Shown here piece after piece: positions 1 to 10,765 of a stretch of DNA of 64,000 bases (positions within the stretch are counted from its first letter, which is position 1; each line of letters opens with the position of its first letter). The position numbers and the translations under genes were made by a program. The DNA lies in NCBI GenBank assembly GCA_024803745.1, contig JANJXV010000029.1, forward strand, positions 22,434,001 through 22,498,000, in the 5' to 3' direction. The stretch comes from Megascapheus bottae. Taxonomy: Eukaryota > Chordata > Mammalia > Rodentia > Geomyidae. Under the pieces are notes generated by a model. It had not been told where the DNA came from and did no database searches. It worked only from the letters and a program-made list of their open reading frames with translations.

Positions 1-424
1 AATGACATAGTACATTAAGGACAACAATCATTCGTTATATGGCTTTTGTTTCAATATCCTGGAGGTCCTTTCAATTAGCTTCATACTATATGGCCTTATG
101 TATCAAGATTTTGCTCTGTTGCAGATCTCTGCTAGTAGAGCCCAAGGTTTCTACTGATTATGACGAATGAGGGAAACCATTGAGCCTAAGTTCCTTTGAG
201 TCTGTCTTTCCATTTCCTAACAAATGGGGCGATGTCATTCTTTCTGACAGCAGCATAGAATTCCATTGTGTACAAATACCACAACTTGTTGATCCACTCA
301 TCAACTGAGGGACATCTAGATTGGTTCCATATCTTTGCTATGGTGAATAGTGCTGCAATGAACATTGTTGTGCTAGTGGATTTAGTATGCCCTTGTTTCT
401 GGATGGTTGGGTAAATGCCAAGTA
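1..424 (-). mobile_element. LINE-1 ORF2 end / 3' UTR, inverted 5' part
   Basis: Read on the minus strand this is the end of L1 ORF2 and the start of the 3' UTR, closely similar to 62640-63070 in the same orientation. It abuts the same family in the opposite orientation at about 424. L1 coordinates rise toward position 1 and stop almost exactly where the sense piece begins, which is the layout of a 5'-inverted (twin-primed) L1. The left target site lies outside the window. Confidence 0.85.
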
Positions 425-694
425 GTTGTCTCTCATCTCCTTTGCTGTCCCTTGGTTATCTCATATTGTTATAGTATCTCACTTTGTTATCAGATATATT
501 CAATTTATTTGTATTTGGTTATTTGAAATTTGATAGGGAAAGGGGGAAAACCAAGACGGGTGGGGGGTGGGGGGGGAGGGTAACGGGTACAAAGGCATGT
601 GAAAGGGTATCAATGTATGTGAATTAATGCACCTTCTATCTGGCAAATATCATGAAACCCTTTTACTAATTACAATAAAAAAAAGAAAAAAAAA
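425..694 (+). mobile_element. LINE-1 3' UTR with G-rich tract and A-rich tail
   Basis: Sense 3' UTR of the younger L1 family in this window: a 'cagatatattcaatttatttg'-like block, a G-rich stretch at about 558-580, and the terminal 'tggcaaatatca...attacaataaaa' block. It ends in an A-rich tail at about 675-694. It forms one insertion with the inverted piece to its left. Confidence 0.88.
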
Positions 695-697
695 GAA

Positions 698-1950
698 TGA
701 AATGACACATCCCACAGGGAATCAGGGATTCAGGATATCCCGAGAAAGCCAAAAGCTTTTCTGGGCTAGAAAAGTAGAAAAAAAAATCTGAATCCAATCT
801 TGTTTATATTCTTAATTTTTAATGTCTGCCAGACAAGATTGGAAAGGTAATGACTAGTGATCTATAAGCTGTACCAAGAGGCATGCATACTGATGCTTCA
901 TTGGCATCAGTAAATCTTTCTAATCAGCAAAACTAGAAAAGATAACATGGAATTTACTTTGTAATTCAATACTTAACATGAAACTTGTGTCTGATTTGCA
1001 TCCTTTAAATGGAATCCTTGATAAAGACTGGGAGTGGAAACAACCCTTCGCGGTTCACATCTTCTTACTCAGCCTGTATACTTAAGTAAATTAATTTCAA
1101 GAAGAGTAAAGAAATTATATACCTGTGAAGTGGACTAGTTTATTAATGGAGAAAAGTAAGTAGGGTAGCAAAATATGTATTTCACTGATTAGCAAAAGAA
1201 GCATAAAAATCACTATACTAATTCTGTCATATATAAGCTTATAGTATAAGGAGTGAAAAAATAAAATGATAAAGCAACACAATGAGCTTTGGGAAAGCAT
1301 ACATCGTTTGGAAGACGTTAGGATTCCTAGCTCTTTCAACCTAATATACAGTAAAATGCAAATAGAGCTTGGAATTGCACGATAATAGAAGTATATTTTC
1401 ATTTAAGTGAAGATTTACCTCTGGAAATGAACTCACAAAATTTTGTAACTTTCACTAAGTCCTAAGTCTAGCCTCCACTGCTTAATGGCTGTACCAGGTT
1501 GGAGCTTCTTAGCCTTGATCCAGTAATTTTTCATTTGCTATAGAATTGAGTTCTTGCAAAAGAAAAAGCAAGTAAAAATACAGAACTAAAATAACCAACA
1601 TTTAAAAAAAATATAACCACAATTTAAAAAATTCCCCAATATTTTCAAAGCCTAGAAAGATAACATATTTTTAAGCAGTAGGGTTTTTCCATATAACAAC
1701 TATTTCAGAAACTATCAATAAGTTAATATGATTTTTTCTACAAACACAGAAACTTGCAAATTTACACTTAGGTCTTTAACATTGTTTAGGGGCAATATGG
1801 CTTAATTTTCCAATCTGAAATCTGACATTAATTATCTAGTCACAGTCAAGAAATTTGTGTGTCAGGATTGCCAAATTTTAAAATATTCATTTCACTAGCT
1901 ATAATGAGACTGTAATGAGATGAGTTTTGAGTACAATAAAAAGTAAACAA
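698..1950. other. Intronic sequence, nothing recognised
   Basis: AT-rich sequence with no coding potential I can support and no repeat I recognise. Short ORFs here lack any family resemblance. Confidence 0.6.
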
Positions 1951-1951
1951 A

Positions 1952-2060
1952 CAGAAGCTGGATATTGTTCATCATGTTTTTAATCCTGGCTACTTGGGAA
2001 ACAGACAGTGAGAAATCACTGTTCAAGGCTTGCTTCAGATCTAAGGGGACAGGGACTCTG
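1952..2060 (+). mobile_element. Degraded B1-like SINE left part
   Basis: 'taatcctggctacttgggaa' followed by 'atcactgttcaaggc' resembles the B1/Alu-like left half of the composite SINE seen elsewhere in this window. The right half is unclear. Confidence 0.4.
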
Positions 2061-2249
2061 TTCACTAAATGACTGTGTTTAACAGTACAGTTCTGCCATC
2101 CCAGTAACAAAAGGAAACACAAGTAGGAGAATCACATTCCAAGCCATTTCAAGCCTAAAATGAGATTCTGACTTAGCATCCATAAGGTACTAAATTCAAA
2201 CCATCAAGCCTGTGTAGGGAAAACATGTATGGACACTTTAAACATTGGA

Positions 2250-2396
2250 TTTCTTTATCTCCATTTTTCTCCTTTCTCTTTCTCCCTTTCTTCCTAATTC
2301 CTCTCTCATTTCCTCCCTCTCATCCTCTCTCCCTTACTTTCTTCCCTCCCTCTCTTACCACCTGATTTTCCTTCCTTCCTTCCTTCTCTCCCTTCT
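2250..2396. repeat. Pyrimidine-rich low-complexity tract
   Basis: About 150 bp of almost pure C/T on the plus strand, including a short (CCTT)n run near 2370-2385. This is a simple-sequence expansion. Confidence 0.85.
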
Positions 2397-2823
2397 GAAA
2401 TTTAATGATATACACTGAAGTTACTTTTTTGAGGACTTTACAGAAAATAACTTTCTAAATAACTTCAAGATCTTCTCTTTACAAAAATAGAAAGTCAATT
2501 CTTATAAATCTCACTAGAATTATTTAAATAGCTTCAGATTTACCAAAAACCAGCATTTTGAAATTACAGTTTAAGGTGTTCAGTAATTTTGATAAAAACT
2601 GAAATACACATTTTTCATTTCTATTTCACTGTCTTTGTGAACATAATAGCCTACTTTTTGTAAAAACTACAGATATGAGTTGATGTCTGAAACACAACAA
2701 AGCAAACAGAAATCTTAGATACCTATTTCTTCACATCTTTGAAATCCAATATAGAAGTAATAGACCCCAATAGACACTTACCAATAAAGATGATTTCAAA
2801 AAAACATTAAAATATTTGCTTAA

Positions 2824-3037
2824 GTGCCAGGTGTGGTGGTTCATGCCTATTAGCTGCTCAGAAGTCTGAGATCTGAGGGTTTGAAGCCAGCCTGTCAGAA
2901 AAGTCTGTTAGACTCTTATCTCCAATTAATTACCAGAAAACTGGAAGTGGTGCTGTGATTCAAAGTGGTAGAGCACTAACCTAGAGTGAAAGAGCTCATA
3001 GCCCAATGACCAAAGATAGAAAGAAAGAAAGAAAAAA
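2824..3037 (+). mobile_element. Composite SINE: B1-like left + Geo-type right monomer
   Basis: The left half starts 'gccaggtgtggtggttcatg' and carries the Alu/B1-like block around 'tgagatctgagg'. The middle 'attaccagaaaactggaagt' leads into the right half, 'ggtgctgtgattcaaagtgg'. The right half is shared with the IDL-Geo SINEs of this window. The tail is A-rich with GAAA repeats. 'B1-Geo' below is my working name for this structure. Confidence 0.85.
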
Positions 3038-3047
3038 GTTGTATTAG

Positions 3048-3125
3048 AGAAGTGATCATCTGGCAAATATAATGTAACCCTTCTATTAATTACAATAAAA
3101 AATATATGAAAAAAAGAAGTGATCA
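3048..3125 (+). mobile_element. Micro-insertion of the L1 3' end with 11-bp TSD
   Basis: Only about 56 bp of L1 is present (3059-3114), the last part of the 3' UTR plus an A-rich tail. It is bounded by perfect copies of 'agaagtgatca' at 3048-3058 and 3115-3125. It is an extreme 5' truncation. Confidence 0.88.
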
Positions 3126-3200
3126 AATAATATCAGTTGATATACTTATTTCTCATGTCTGCCACAGCTATTTGATTCAAACAAATGTGAATGTATTATG

Positions 3201-3423
3201 AAAGGTTACTTTTTTATTGTCAGGATAATACATAGAGGGTTTGTAATTATATTTGTCAGGTGTATTACTTCTCACACATTGGTAAACCTTCTCATGTTTT
3301 TGTCCACATTTCCCTCTCCCCACTCCCTCCCAATCCTCTTGTTTTTCCCCCTTCCCTTTCCTATTTCAAATAAACAATAAACAGTATACCAGGTAACAAA
3401 GTCAGATTCAGTAAAAAGGTTTC
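3201..3423 (-). mobile_element. LINE-1 3' UTR fragment, antisense
   Basis: A poly-T at 3210-3215 leads into the minus-strand 3' UTR, including the C-rich complement of the G-rich tract. The flanks 'aaaggttac' (3201-3209) and 'aaaggtttc' (3415-3423) match at 8 of 9 positions and could be a target-site duplication. It is immediately followed by the tail of a second antisense L1. Confidence 0.8.
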
Positions 3424-3688
3424 ATTTTTTACTGTTGGGATAATGTGTAGAGGGGCTACAGTTACATTTGTTAGGTATTACATTACTAATTTGAGTACAT
3501 TACTCTCAAACCGTGATACCCCTTCTCATGTTTTTGTTCCCCTTTCCCTCCCATCTCCCCTTCCCCGGAATCTTGTTTCCCCTTCCATTTCTTATTTCAA
3601 ATAAATAAGTAAGTATATACAGTATACAAATTCAGATACAGTAAACTCATGAGATTAACCATAAGTGGGAAAAAAAAGAAAAGAAATA
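3424..3688 (-). mobile_element. LINE-1 3' UTR, antisense (left half of a split host L1)
   Basis: The poly-T tail at 3425-3430 is followed by the antisense 3' UTR. The element is interrupted at 3688 by a nested L1 and resumes at 5981. The copy of 'aaagaaata' at 3680-3688 recurs at 5972-5980, marking the target-site duplication of the nested insertion. Confidence 0.88.
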
Positions 3689-4686
3689 TCTCCTATTCCT
3701 TCTTGTAAAGCTTTCAAGTGTGTCGGCTTTTACATCGAGGTCTTTGATCCATTTGCAGTTAATTCTAGTGCAAGGTGACAAAGAAGGATCCAACTTTAGT
3801 TTTCTTCAGATGCTTAACCAGTTCTGCCAGCACCATTTGTTGAAGAGGCTGTCTTTCTTCCATTCTATTTTTTGGCTCCCTTGTCAAAGATTAGGTGGCC
3901 ATACGTCTGTGGTTTAATATCTGGGACCTCAGTTCTATTCCATTGGTCTTCAGGACTGTTATTGTGCCAGTACCAAGCTGTTTTTTTGTTTTTGTTTTTG
4001 TTTTTTTGCCAGTATTGGGCTTGAGCTCAGGGCCTGAGCACTGTCCTTGGACTTTCTCAAGGCTAGCACTCTACCACTTGAGCCTCAGCACCACTTCCGG
4101 CTTTTTTCTATGTATGTGGTACTGAAGAATCGAACCTAGGTCTTTGTACATGCTAGGCAAGCACTCTACCACTAGGCCAAACTCCCGGCCCTACCAAGCT
4201 GTTTTGATGCTTATAGCTCTGTAATAGAGTCTAAAGTTTGGTATTGAAATTTCTCCTGTGCTGTTCTTTCTGCTAAGAAGTGTTTTTGCTTTACGGGGAC
4301 TTTTATTATTCCATATGAAATTTTGGATTGCCTCTTCTAATTGTTTAAAGAATGACATTGGGATATTGATGAGTATTGCATTGAATTTGTAGATAGCCCT
4401 CAGCAAGATTGTCATTTTCACAATGTTGATTCTTCCAATCCAGGAGCATGGGAGGTTTTCCCATTTCCTCAGTTCTGCTTTAATTTCTTTTTTCAGAATT
4501 TTAAAGTTTTCATCAATAAGGTCTTTTACATTCTTAGTTAAGATAATTCCTAGGTACTTTATTTTCTTTGAGACTATTGCAAAAGGAGTTGCTTTCCTGA
4601 TATTTGCCTCATACCTCGCACTGTTGGCATAGAGGAAGGCAGTTGATTTTTGAGGGTTAATTTTATACCCTGCTACCTTTCCAAAG
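3689..4686 (-). mobile_element. Nested LINE-1, inverted ORF2 segment
   Basis: On the minus strand this encodes the post-palm part of ORF2 reverse transcriptase. Recognisable pieces are '[17 protein letters not shown]', '[17 protein letters not shown]' and '[20 protein letters not shown]' within the 178-aa open stretch at 4191-4727. An antisense IDL-Geo SINE interrupts it at 3981-4191. With 4687-5971 it makes one 5'-inverted L1, with a loss of only about ten bases at the ORF2 breakpoint. Confidence 0.88.
3981..4191 (-). mobile_element. IDL-Geo SINE inside the nested L1, with TSD
   Basis: Antisense copy: T-rich tail, 'gccagtattgggcttgagct', the right monomer, then the left ID-like monomer ending 'ccaaactcccggcc'. 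It is flanked by 'taccaagctgtttt' at 3971-3984 and 4192-4205. It is therefore younger than the L1 it sits in. Confidence 0.92.
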
Positions 4687-5971
4687 TCCTCCTTGGCACA
4701 GGTCGAAACTTTCTTAATAAGGACCAAGAATCACAAAAATCAGAGAAAGGCTGGATAAGTGGGACTGCATTAAACTGCAGAGCTTTTGTATGGCAAAGGA
4801 CATAGCTAGTAAATTAATTAGGAAGCCTACAGAATGGGAGAAGATCTTCACCAACCATACAATGGACAAAGGCCTCATATCTAAAATATATCAACAGCTC
4901 AAAAAATTGAATCAATCCAAAACTAATCTCCAAGGAAACAACCATCCAATTAAAAGGTGGGATGGTTCTTCTCTGAAGAAGAAATAAAAATGGCCTATAG
5001 ACACATGAAGAAATGCTTGACATCTCTGGTCATAAAAGAAATGCAAATCAAAACAACTCTAAGATTCCACCTCACTCCAGTTAGAACGGCCAGGATCAAG
5101 AAATCTAATAACAACAGATGCTGGAAGGGATGTGGCCAGGAGGGATCACTACTACACTGTTGGTGGGAGTGCAAACCCTTTCAACCACTATGGAAAGCAG
5201 TATGGCAGTTCCTCAAGACACAAAACATAGAGCTCCCCTATGACCAGCAATTCCACTACTTGGCATTTATCCAATTGTCCAGAAAGAAGGGCATACTAAA
5301 TCCACTAGCACAGTGATGTTCATTGAAGCACTATTTACCATAACAAAGATATGGAACCAACCCAGATGTCCAGTTGGTGAGTGGATCAACAAGATGTGGT
5401 ATTTGTACACAATGGAATTCTATGCTGCTGTCAGAAAGAGTGACATTGTCCCAATTGTTAGGAAATGGAAAGACTTAGAAAAAATCATATTAAGTGAAGT
5501 AAGCCAGACTCACATGAACATATGCTCAATGGTTTCCCTCATTTGCCATAATCAGTAGAAACCTTGGTCTCTCTTAGCAGAGATTTACAATAGAGCAAAA
5601 CCTAGATACATAAGGCCATACAGTATGACACTAAAGGAAAGAACCTCTAGGATATAGAAACAAAAGCCATATAATGAGTGATTGTTGTCCTTAATGTACT
5701 ATGTTATCTCTCATCTCTTTTCTATCCCTTGGTTATCTCATATTGTTACAGTATCTCACTTTGTTTTCTGATATATTGGATATATTTGTATTTGGTTATT
5801 TGAAATTGGATAGGGAAGGGGGGAAAACAAGATAGGGGTGGGGGTAAGGGGGAGGGAAATGGGGACCGAGACATGAGAAAGGGTATCAATGTATGTGAAG
5901 TAATGCACCATCTATCTGGCAAATATAATATAACCATTCTATTAATTACAATAAAAATATATGAACAAAGT
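4687..5971 (+). mobile_element. Nested LINE-1, sense ORF2 C-terminus and 3' UTR
   Basis: Sense ORF2 C-terminal region followed by the 3' UTR. Open stretches include 'MAKDIASKLIRKPTEWEKIF' at 4790 and the C-terminal cysteine motif (C-x3-C-x7-H-x4-C, around 'CWKGCGQEG...LLHCWWEC') in 4957-5316. Several frameshifts separate the pieces, so no complete ORF2 remains. The 3' UTR ends in 'attacaataaaaatatatga' and the TSD copy at 5972-5980. It is non-autonomous. Confidence 0.92.
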
Positions 5972-5980
5972 AAAGAAATA

Positions 5981-6335
5981 GCTTCACATAGTATATAAAG
6001 AACAGCAATCACAAAGATTACCCTCTTGCATCATTAACCTAGAATTCATTTTGTTTAGACTCATCCTGTATGACCATATGTACACAGCTTTTGAACTAAT
6101 GTCATTCTATATTACGAAAATCCTAAATGTGTATTAATTATTACATATGAGGGAAACCATGGAGCCTACGTTCTTTTGAGACTGATTTACTTCACTTAAT
6201 GTGTTTTTTTTCCAAGTCTATCCATTTCTTTGTGAATGGGGTGCTGTCATTCTTTCTCATGGCAACATAGAATTCCAATGTATGTAAATACTGTATCTTC
6301 TTGATCAATTCATCTACTGAGGGGCATCGGGGTGG
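5981..6335 (-). mobile_element. LINE-1 3' UTR and ORF2 end, antisense (right half of host L1)
   Basis: Continues the element interrupted at 3688. It holds the antisense 3' UTR start and the end of ORF2, up to 'ctactgaggggcatc'. It then joins a sense ORF2 reverse-transcriptase segment at about 6336. Confidence 0.85.
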
Positions 6336-6865
6336 TGTGCAACAAACCTATAGCTAGCATTACAGTAAATGGTGCAAAACTAAAGCCATTCATTTAAAAA
6401 AAGGAATTCTAAAATCTTAGAATTTCTAGCCAGAGCAAAAAAGAAGCAAACATGAAGGGAATCCAAATAGGGAAACAAGAGGTGAAACTTTCCATCTTTG
6501 CAGATGGCATGATTCTTTACTTAAAGAACCCTACTCAATTCACTCCCAAGTTACTTAAGCTAATTCAAAACTTTGGCAAAGTACCAGGATATAAAATTAA
6601 CTCTCAAAAATCAGTGGCTTTCCTATATGCCAACAGTGAGAAGTGTGAAACAGAAATCAGGAAAGCAACTGCTTTTGCAATAGCAACAAAGAAAATAAAA
6701 TACTTAGGAATTAACTTAACTAGTGATGTAAAGGACCTTGATGATGAAAACTTTAAAAACCTGAAAAACAAAGTGAAAGCAGAACTAAGGAAATGGAAAA
6801 ACCTCCCATGCTCCTGGATTGGAAGGATTAACATCATAAAAATGGCAATCCTGCCAATGGTGATA
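6336..6865 (+). mobile_element. LINE-1 ORF2 reverse-transcriptase segment, inactive
   Basis: Sense ORF2 fragment; the 143-aa open stretch begins at 6452. It contains '[20 protein letters not shown]', so the catalytic FADD box reads FADG (second Asp replaced by Gly). From my memory of L1 ORF2, the block before it that holds the 'QG..PLSP' motif is missing between about 6390 and 6420. Relative to the antisense piece at 5981-6335 it has the geometry of the inverted 5' part of a twin-primed minus-strand L1 with a large deletion at the junction. Confidence 0.85.
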
Positions 6866-7104
6866 GGTACACAGTCTTCCTAGTATGGATTTTAGTATCT
6901 TCTCAGTAAGCAGAGCAGAGTAAGATGTGATTCATGAACTCGTTTTTGTGAGTCAATTTGTAAAGGACAAATGTACAATTGAAAGGAAAATTATCCCCAT
7001 ATTTGAATTTAGAAAACTCCACTTTGACCCCTGGCATTTTTATCTTATCGTTATATTTCATCATGATGGCCCAAGTGGCTTCTCTTTAATATTTTTATAT
7101 TTGT
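6866..7104. other. Intronic sequence, nothing recognised
   Basis: Unique-looking AT-rich sequence between L1 and SINE. The 100-aa open stretch starting at 6927 runs into the SINE and has no recognisable features. Confidence 0.55.
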
Positions 7105-7109
7105 TTTAT

Positions 7110-7325
7110 TTTTTTCCAGTACTGGGGAATAAACTCCGGGCCTGTGCACTCTTCTTTAGCTTTCTGTGCTCAAGGGTGATACTCTTATCACTTGAGCCAC
7201 ACTTCTACTTCCCATTTTTCGGTAGTTAATGGTTTATAAGACTCTTACCCACTTTTCTTCCAGACAGAGTTTGAATTGTAGTTCTCAAAATCTACCCTCC
7301 TGCATAGCTAGAATTAGAGTCTTGG
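7110..7325 (-). mobile_element. B1-Geo SINE, antisense, degraded
   Basis: The poly-T and 'ccagtactggggaat' start is followed by 'cttgagccacacttctactt' (right monomer) and 'ctcctgcatagctagaatta' (left B1-like monomer). The order matches other antisense copies. Confidence 0.7.
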
Positions 7326-9429
7326 CTTGAAAAGATCTGAAGATGAGAAGGTACTTATGGACTGAAGTTGCTACATGTTGGACAAACATGAGCATCCTCC
7401 TCTGGTAATTGAAATATCCGAGGGAAGTTGTGGATGGCAGGCTTCCTGAAAAGGATGCGTCCTGCAAAAGGATCATGGCTAGTTCACTCTAGGAGGAGTG
7501 AGCTCACAACTTAGAAGCATCTGTGAGTGGAGTAAAAATCAGCTATGGAATTCAATTACTACTCTCTTGATGACTCAGAGTGTAGGCAGATTGTCTAAAT
7601 GACAGAAACAACCACATCTTCCCAGACTAGGAAAGAGATTTCTGTTGAAAAGTTAAAATACCAGTAAGTAATGAGGAAAAGTATAGAAATTACAGCAAGG
7701 CCCTGTCTTTTATCCTCCTCGGCATTGATTTTTCTCTGAGTAAGTTTTTTTTTCCTGAAAACTGTGAAATCTGTGCTCTTATAGTACCCAATTGATTCCT
7801 ACCCAAAACTATAGAATGGAATGAATGCTGGACTAGTTGTCAGACTAACATCCCCGATAAACTATAATCCCCAAAAGTTAAGTTTTATTAGATCTGGTGA
7901 ACAATGCTACTGTATTCTACCTATGAATTGGTCATAAAATTTATTTTAGAAGCAGCTACTGGCAATTAATATGAATTACAGTTATGTGTGATAGCTGAAA
8001 ATAAATGAATTAGTAGTTTGTGACAAGAAATATTGGACCAGTCATCTTGAAATGGGGTAAAGACATTTATATGGAAGGACAAAATCATGATGTCAGATAC
8101 CATTTGGCTATCTCAATTAATTAGGATTTGCTCATAAATAACAAAACAAAAAGGGAAAGAAAAATTATTTCAGTTGTGCATTTGTATGGAGGCTAGAGAA
8201 GAAAACACCTTTAATTAAATGGTTTGCTTTGTAAAATTCAAGCTGTGCTGTGTCATCACAATATTTACAAGATATCACAGGGATATGCACTGCATGGGAT
8301 CTGGGTCCCAGGATGTGAAAAAAAACCAAAATAACTCAGGCATTTGTAATGTAGACAATATGTTATATGCTTGTACTATATTCATACATTCATTTGTTCA
8401 TGACCTGATATAAATGTACATTATTTGAAACTCAACAACATTCAAAATATTACTTTTGTGCCAAATATTTCTTCTAAGAGCCGGGTATAAGATGAAAACC
8501 TTGATCCAACTTGAAGTTGGTCATAATCTATTACTGCTGAAGTTAACTGCAAAATGCTTTGTTTATTTCTGCAAAGATAAAAATGTACTTAGTGCATTAT
8601 GGGTATATCAGGTGATATGGAGATTTGTGTCAGCATAGAGATTGTGATCACTGTGAAACCAGGAAAGAAGATTCTAAGCGTAATTTGGAGCCTGGAAAAT
8701 GTCTTGGGGTTTCAAGAGTCATTTCTCAGCCACTATGTGGCTATTGCAGGCAGCTCCATCTCATTGAGTCTGAATCCACCAGAGAAAGGACCATTTGGCT
8801 TAGAGTTATGAGGCTCTTTGAACTAGTAAAGCAAGCTTGGGGGAAGGTGGGTAGGAGGTTGATTTAGTGATTTCCAATTTCATAGAAAATGTAAGTTAAA
8901 AAATATTGTTGAACTACAGAAGGATTTGTAACTACCACTGACGGACATTTTGTATAAGCATGTTCAGTGAATTTACACGATATTCAACTTCTCTCTAAGG
9001 AATGCTGATTGGGGTCCTCCTAAATGTAGAAACATTCCCAATGTCAACAGAAAGTTGATAGCATCATCAACACTTATCTGCTGAACCCTGCATGATTATG
9101 TGATTGTTCTTACGTGAAAATATGCAGGATATTTTCAAGAATAAATGTCTTGAAATCATTTTGGAAAACAAAATTAGCCTTTCACAGTGTAATATCATAT
9201 ATGAATTGGAGTAATAATAAATCTGAAAGGATTTGCAACTGTGTAATGAACATCTGAAAGGAGGGTGCTCTCAGGGGTGGAACACAGTGGCACTATGTCC
9301 TTGCACTTCTGATCATATAGAATAATATCTGACGGGATCATTTGTTGGGAAATTTGTTGTTGCTTTTGTTTTCTTTTCATGGCCATTTGGAGAGGACAAG
9401 AGGAGGCACAAAATGGAACACCAAAGGGG
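7326..9429. other. Intronic sequence, nothing recognised
   Basis: About 2.1 kb with short unrelated ORFs only (for example 8219-8413, 8456-8638 and 8599-8867, in conflicting frames). I see no splice-flanked coding segment. Confidence 0.55.
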
Positions 9430-9620
9430 AAACAAATTCAACACCAGACACTATATTGAAAATGAACTATAAAACTTGTGGGTGAGGAAGGGTGTGGATG
9501 GAAACTGGGAGGGAAGGGAAGGAAGAGGAGACACTGTCAAAACGAAATGTACTGGTTATCTGACTTATGAAATTCTAACACCTCTGAATATCATCTTTAT
9601 AATAAAAATAAAATTAACAT
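9430..9620 (+). mobile_element. Older LINE-1 3' end
   Basis: 'cagacactatattgaaaatg', a purine-rich G/A tract, then 'gaaatgtactggttatctga' and a terminal 'aataaaaataaaatt'. It is the same older L1 3' end as 30780-31047, distinct from the younger family at 425-694. Confidence 0.72.
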
Positions 9621-9796
9621 TTGCAAAAACTAACATGAAAGGGACATTTCAGTTCATCAAAAGATTTCATTGTCTAAATGTTATATATTTCAGTGTTCCT
9701 GTATCTTGCATCTCAAAGAAGCTTAATGAAAAATTAAAATATTTTATTGTGTCTCCTGAGAACCAGTATCAAGAACAGTTTTAACGAGGTTTTTAG

Positions 9797-9903
9797 TAGG
9801 AAAGAAGAAAGAAAATGAAAGAAGTGAGTGAGGAGGGAGGAAAAGAGGAAGGGATGAAGGAAGGAAGGAAAAAGGAAGAAAGGAAAAAAGGAAGAAAGGA
9901 CGG
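9797..9903. repeat. Purine-rich (GGAA/GAAA) low-complexity tract
   Basis: Almost pure A/G for about 105 bp, with several GGAA and GAAA units. Confidence 0.9.
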
Positions 9904-10179
9904 GAATTACCACTTCCTTGCTTGTGTCCAGAAAATATATCACTGATAGAACCACTTTTGCTCAGTAAATTGAGGTTATCATACAAGATAAAATTTGAGA
10001 AATCCTACTGGTAGAATAAACTTTTGAGAGCAAAAGCCTTGCCTTATGTAACTTTGTATACCAATGTCAGTATTTTAGTTGTATAATAATGACATCCAAT
10101 ATACAGAGAACAAAGAATCCCTGAAATTTTAAAACAATAGATTTTAACAGGTAGATTATTTCTGTTGCTTTAGTTATTT

Positions 10180-10765
10180 TTAGTGTTATTGCTATTATAA
10201 AAATGACATACAGAAGGATTATTCTTATATAAGTCAGTCAGGCAATGAGTACATTTCTTCCTCATTCTCATTCAGTTCTCCTCCTGTTTCACCCCTCAAC
10301 ATGTTGTATAGTTCATCTTCAACACAGTGTCTAGTATCACTATTCTATCTGTTCACCCTTGTCCCACCATTCCTCTGCTCCACCCTGACCCTCCTCAAAC
10401 AGATAAACAGAGAAGACAAAAAGTGTGGAAAACAAATAGCAGCAACAAAGAGAAAAGAAAAGAAAACAAAAAAGTCTTCTTTCCATTTCGTGAAGTTCAT
10501 TTTGATACATGTCATCGATTATGTGCACATACCTATTGAGGATTTGTGATCCTCTCCTCGGAATATCCTACTTTGCTATCACTGTGTGAATATGTAGAGA
10601 CCTGTATAACTAGTTATGTACAGATATATGTAGTTTTTGTTTTGCCATACAGTGTGTTTATTTGTAGATATATAGTTACATTCTAGTTACAACAAATGAG
10701 GGTAATCATGCAACCTGTATTTCTTTGGGTCTGGCATACTTTACTTAATATAATTTTTCCAAGAT
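10180..10765 (-). mobile_element. Older LINE-1 3' region, antisense
   Basis: Reads as an antisense 3' UTR ('gcaatgagtacatttcttcc') followed by the antisense ORF2 end ('aatgagggtaatcatgcaac', 'ttacttaatataatttttcc'). It is more diverged than the younger copies. Confidence 0.65.

Noticed and set aside
6452..6883. Active reverse-transcriptase gene
   Set aside because: It is a truncated L1 ORF2 fragment with FADG instead of FADD and no endonuclease or C-terminal parts in frame.
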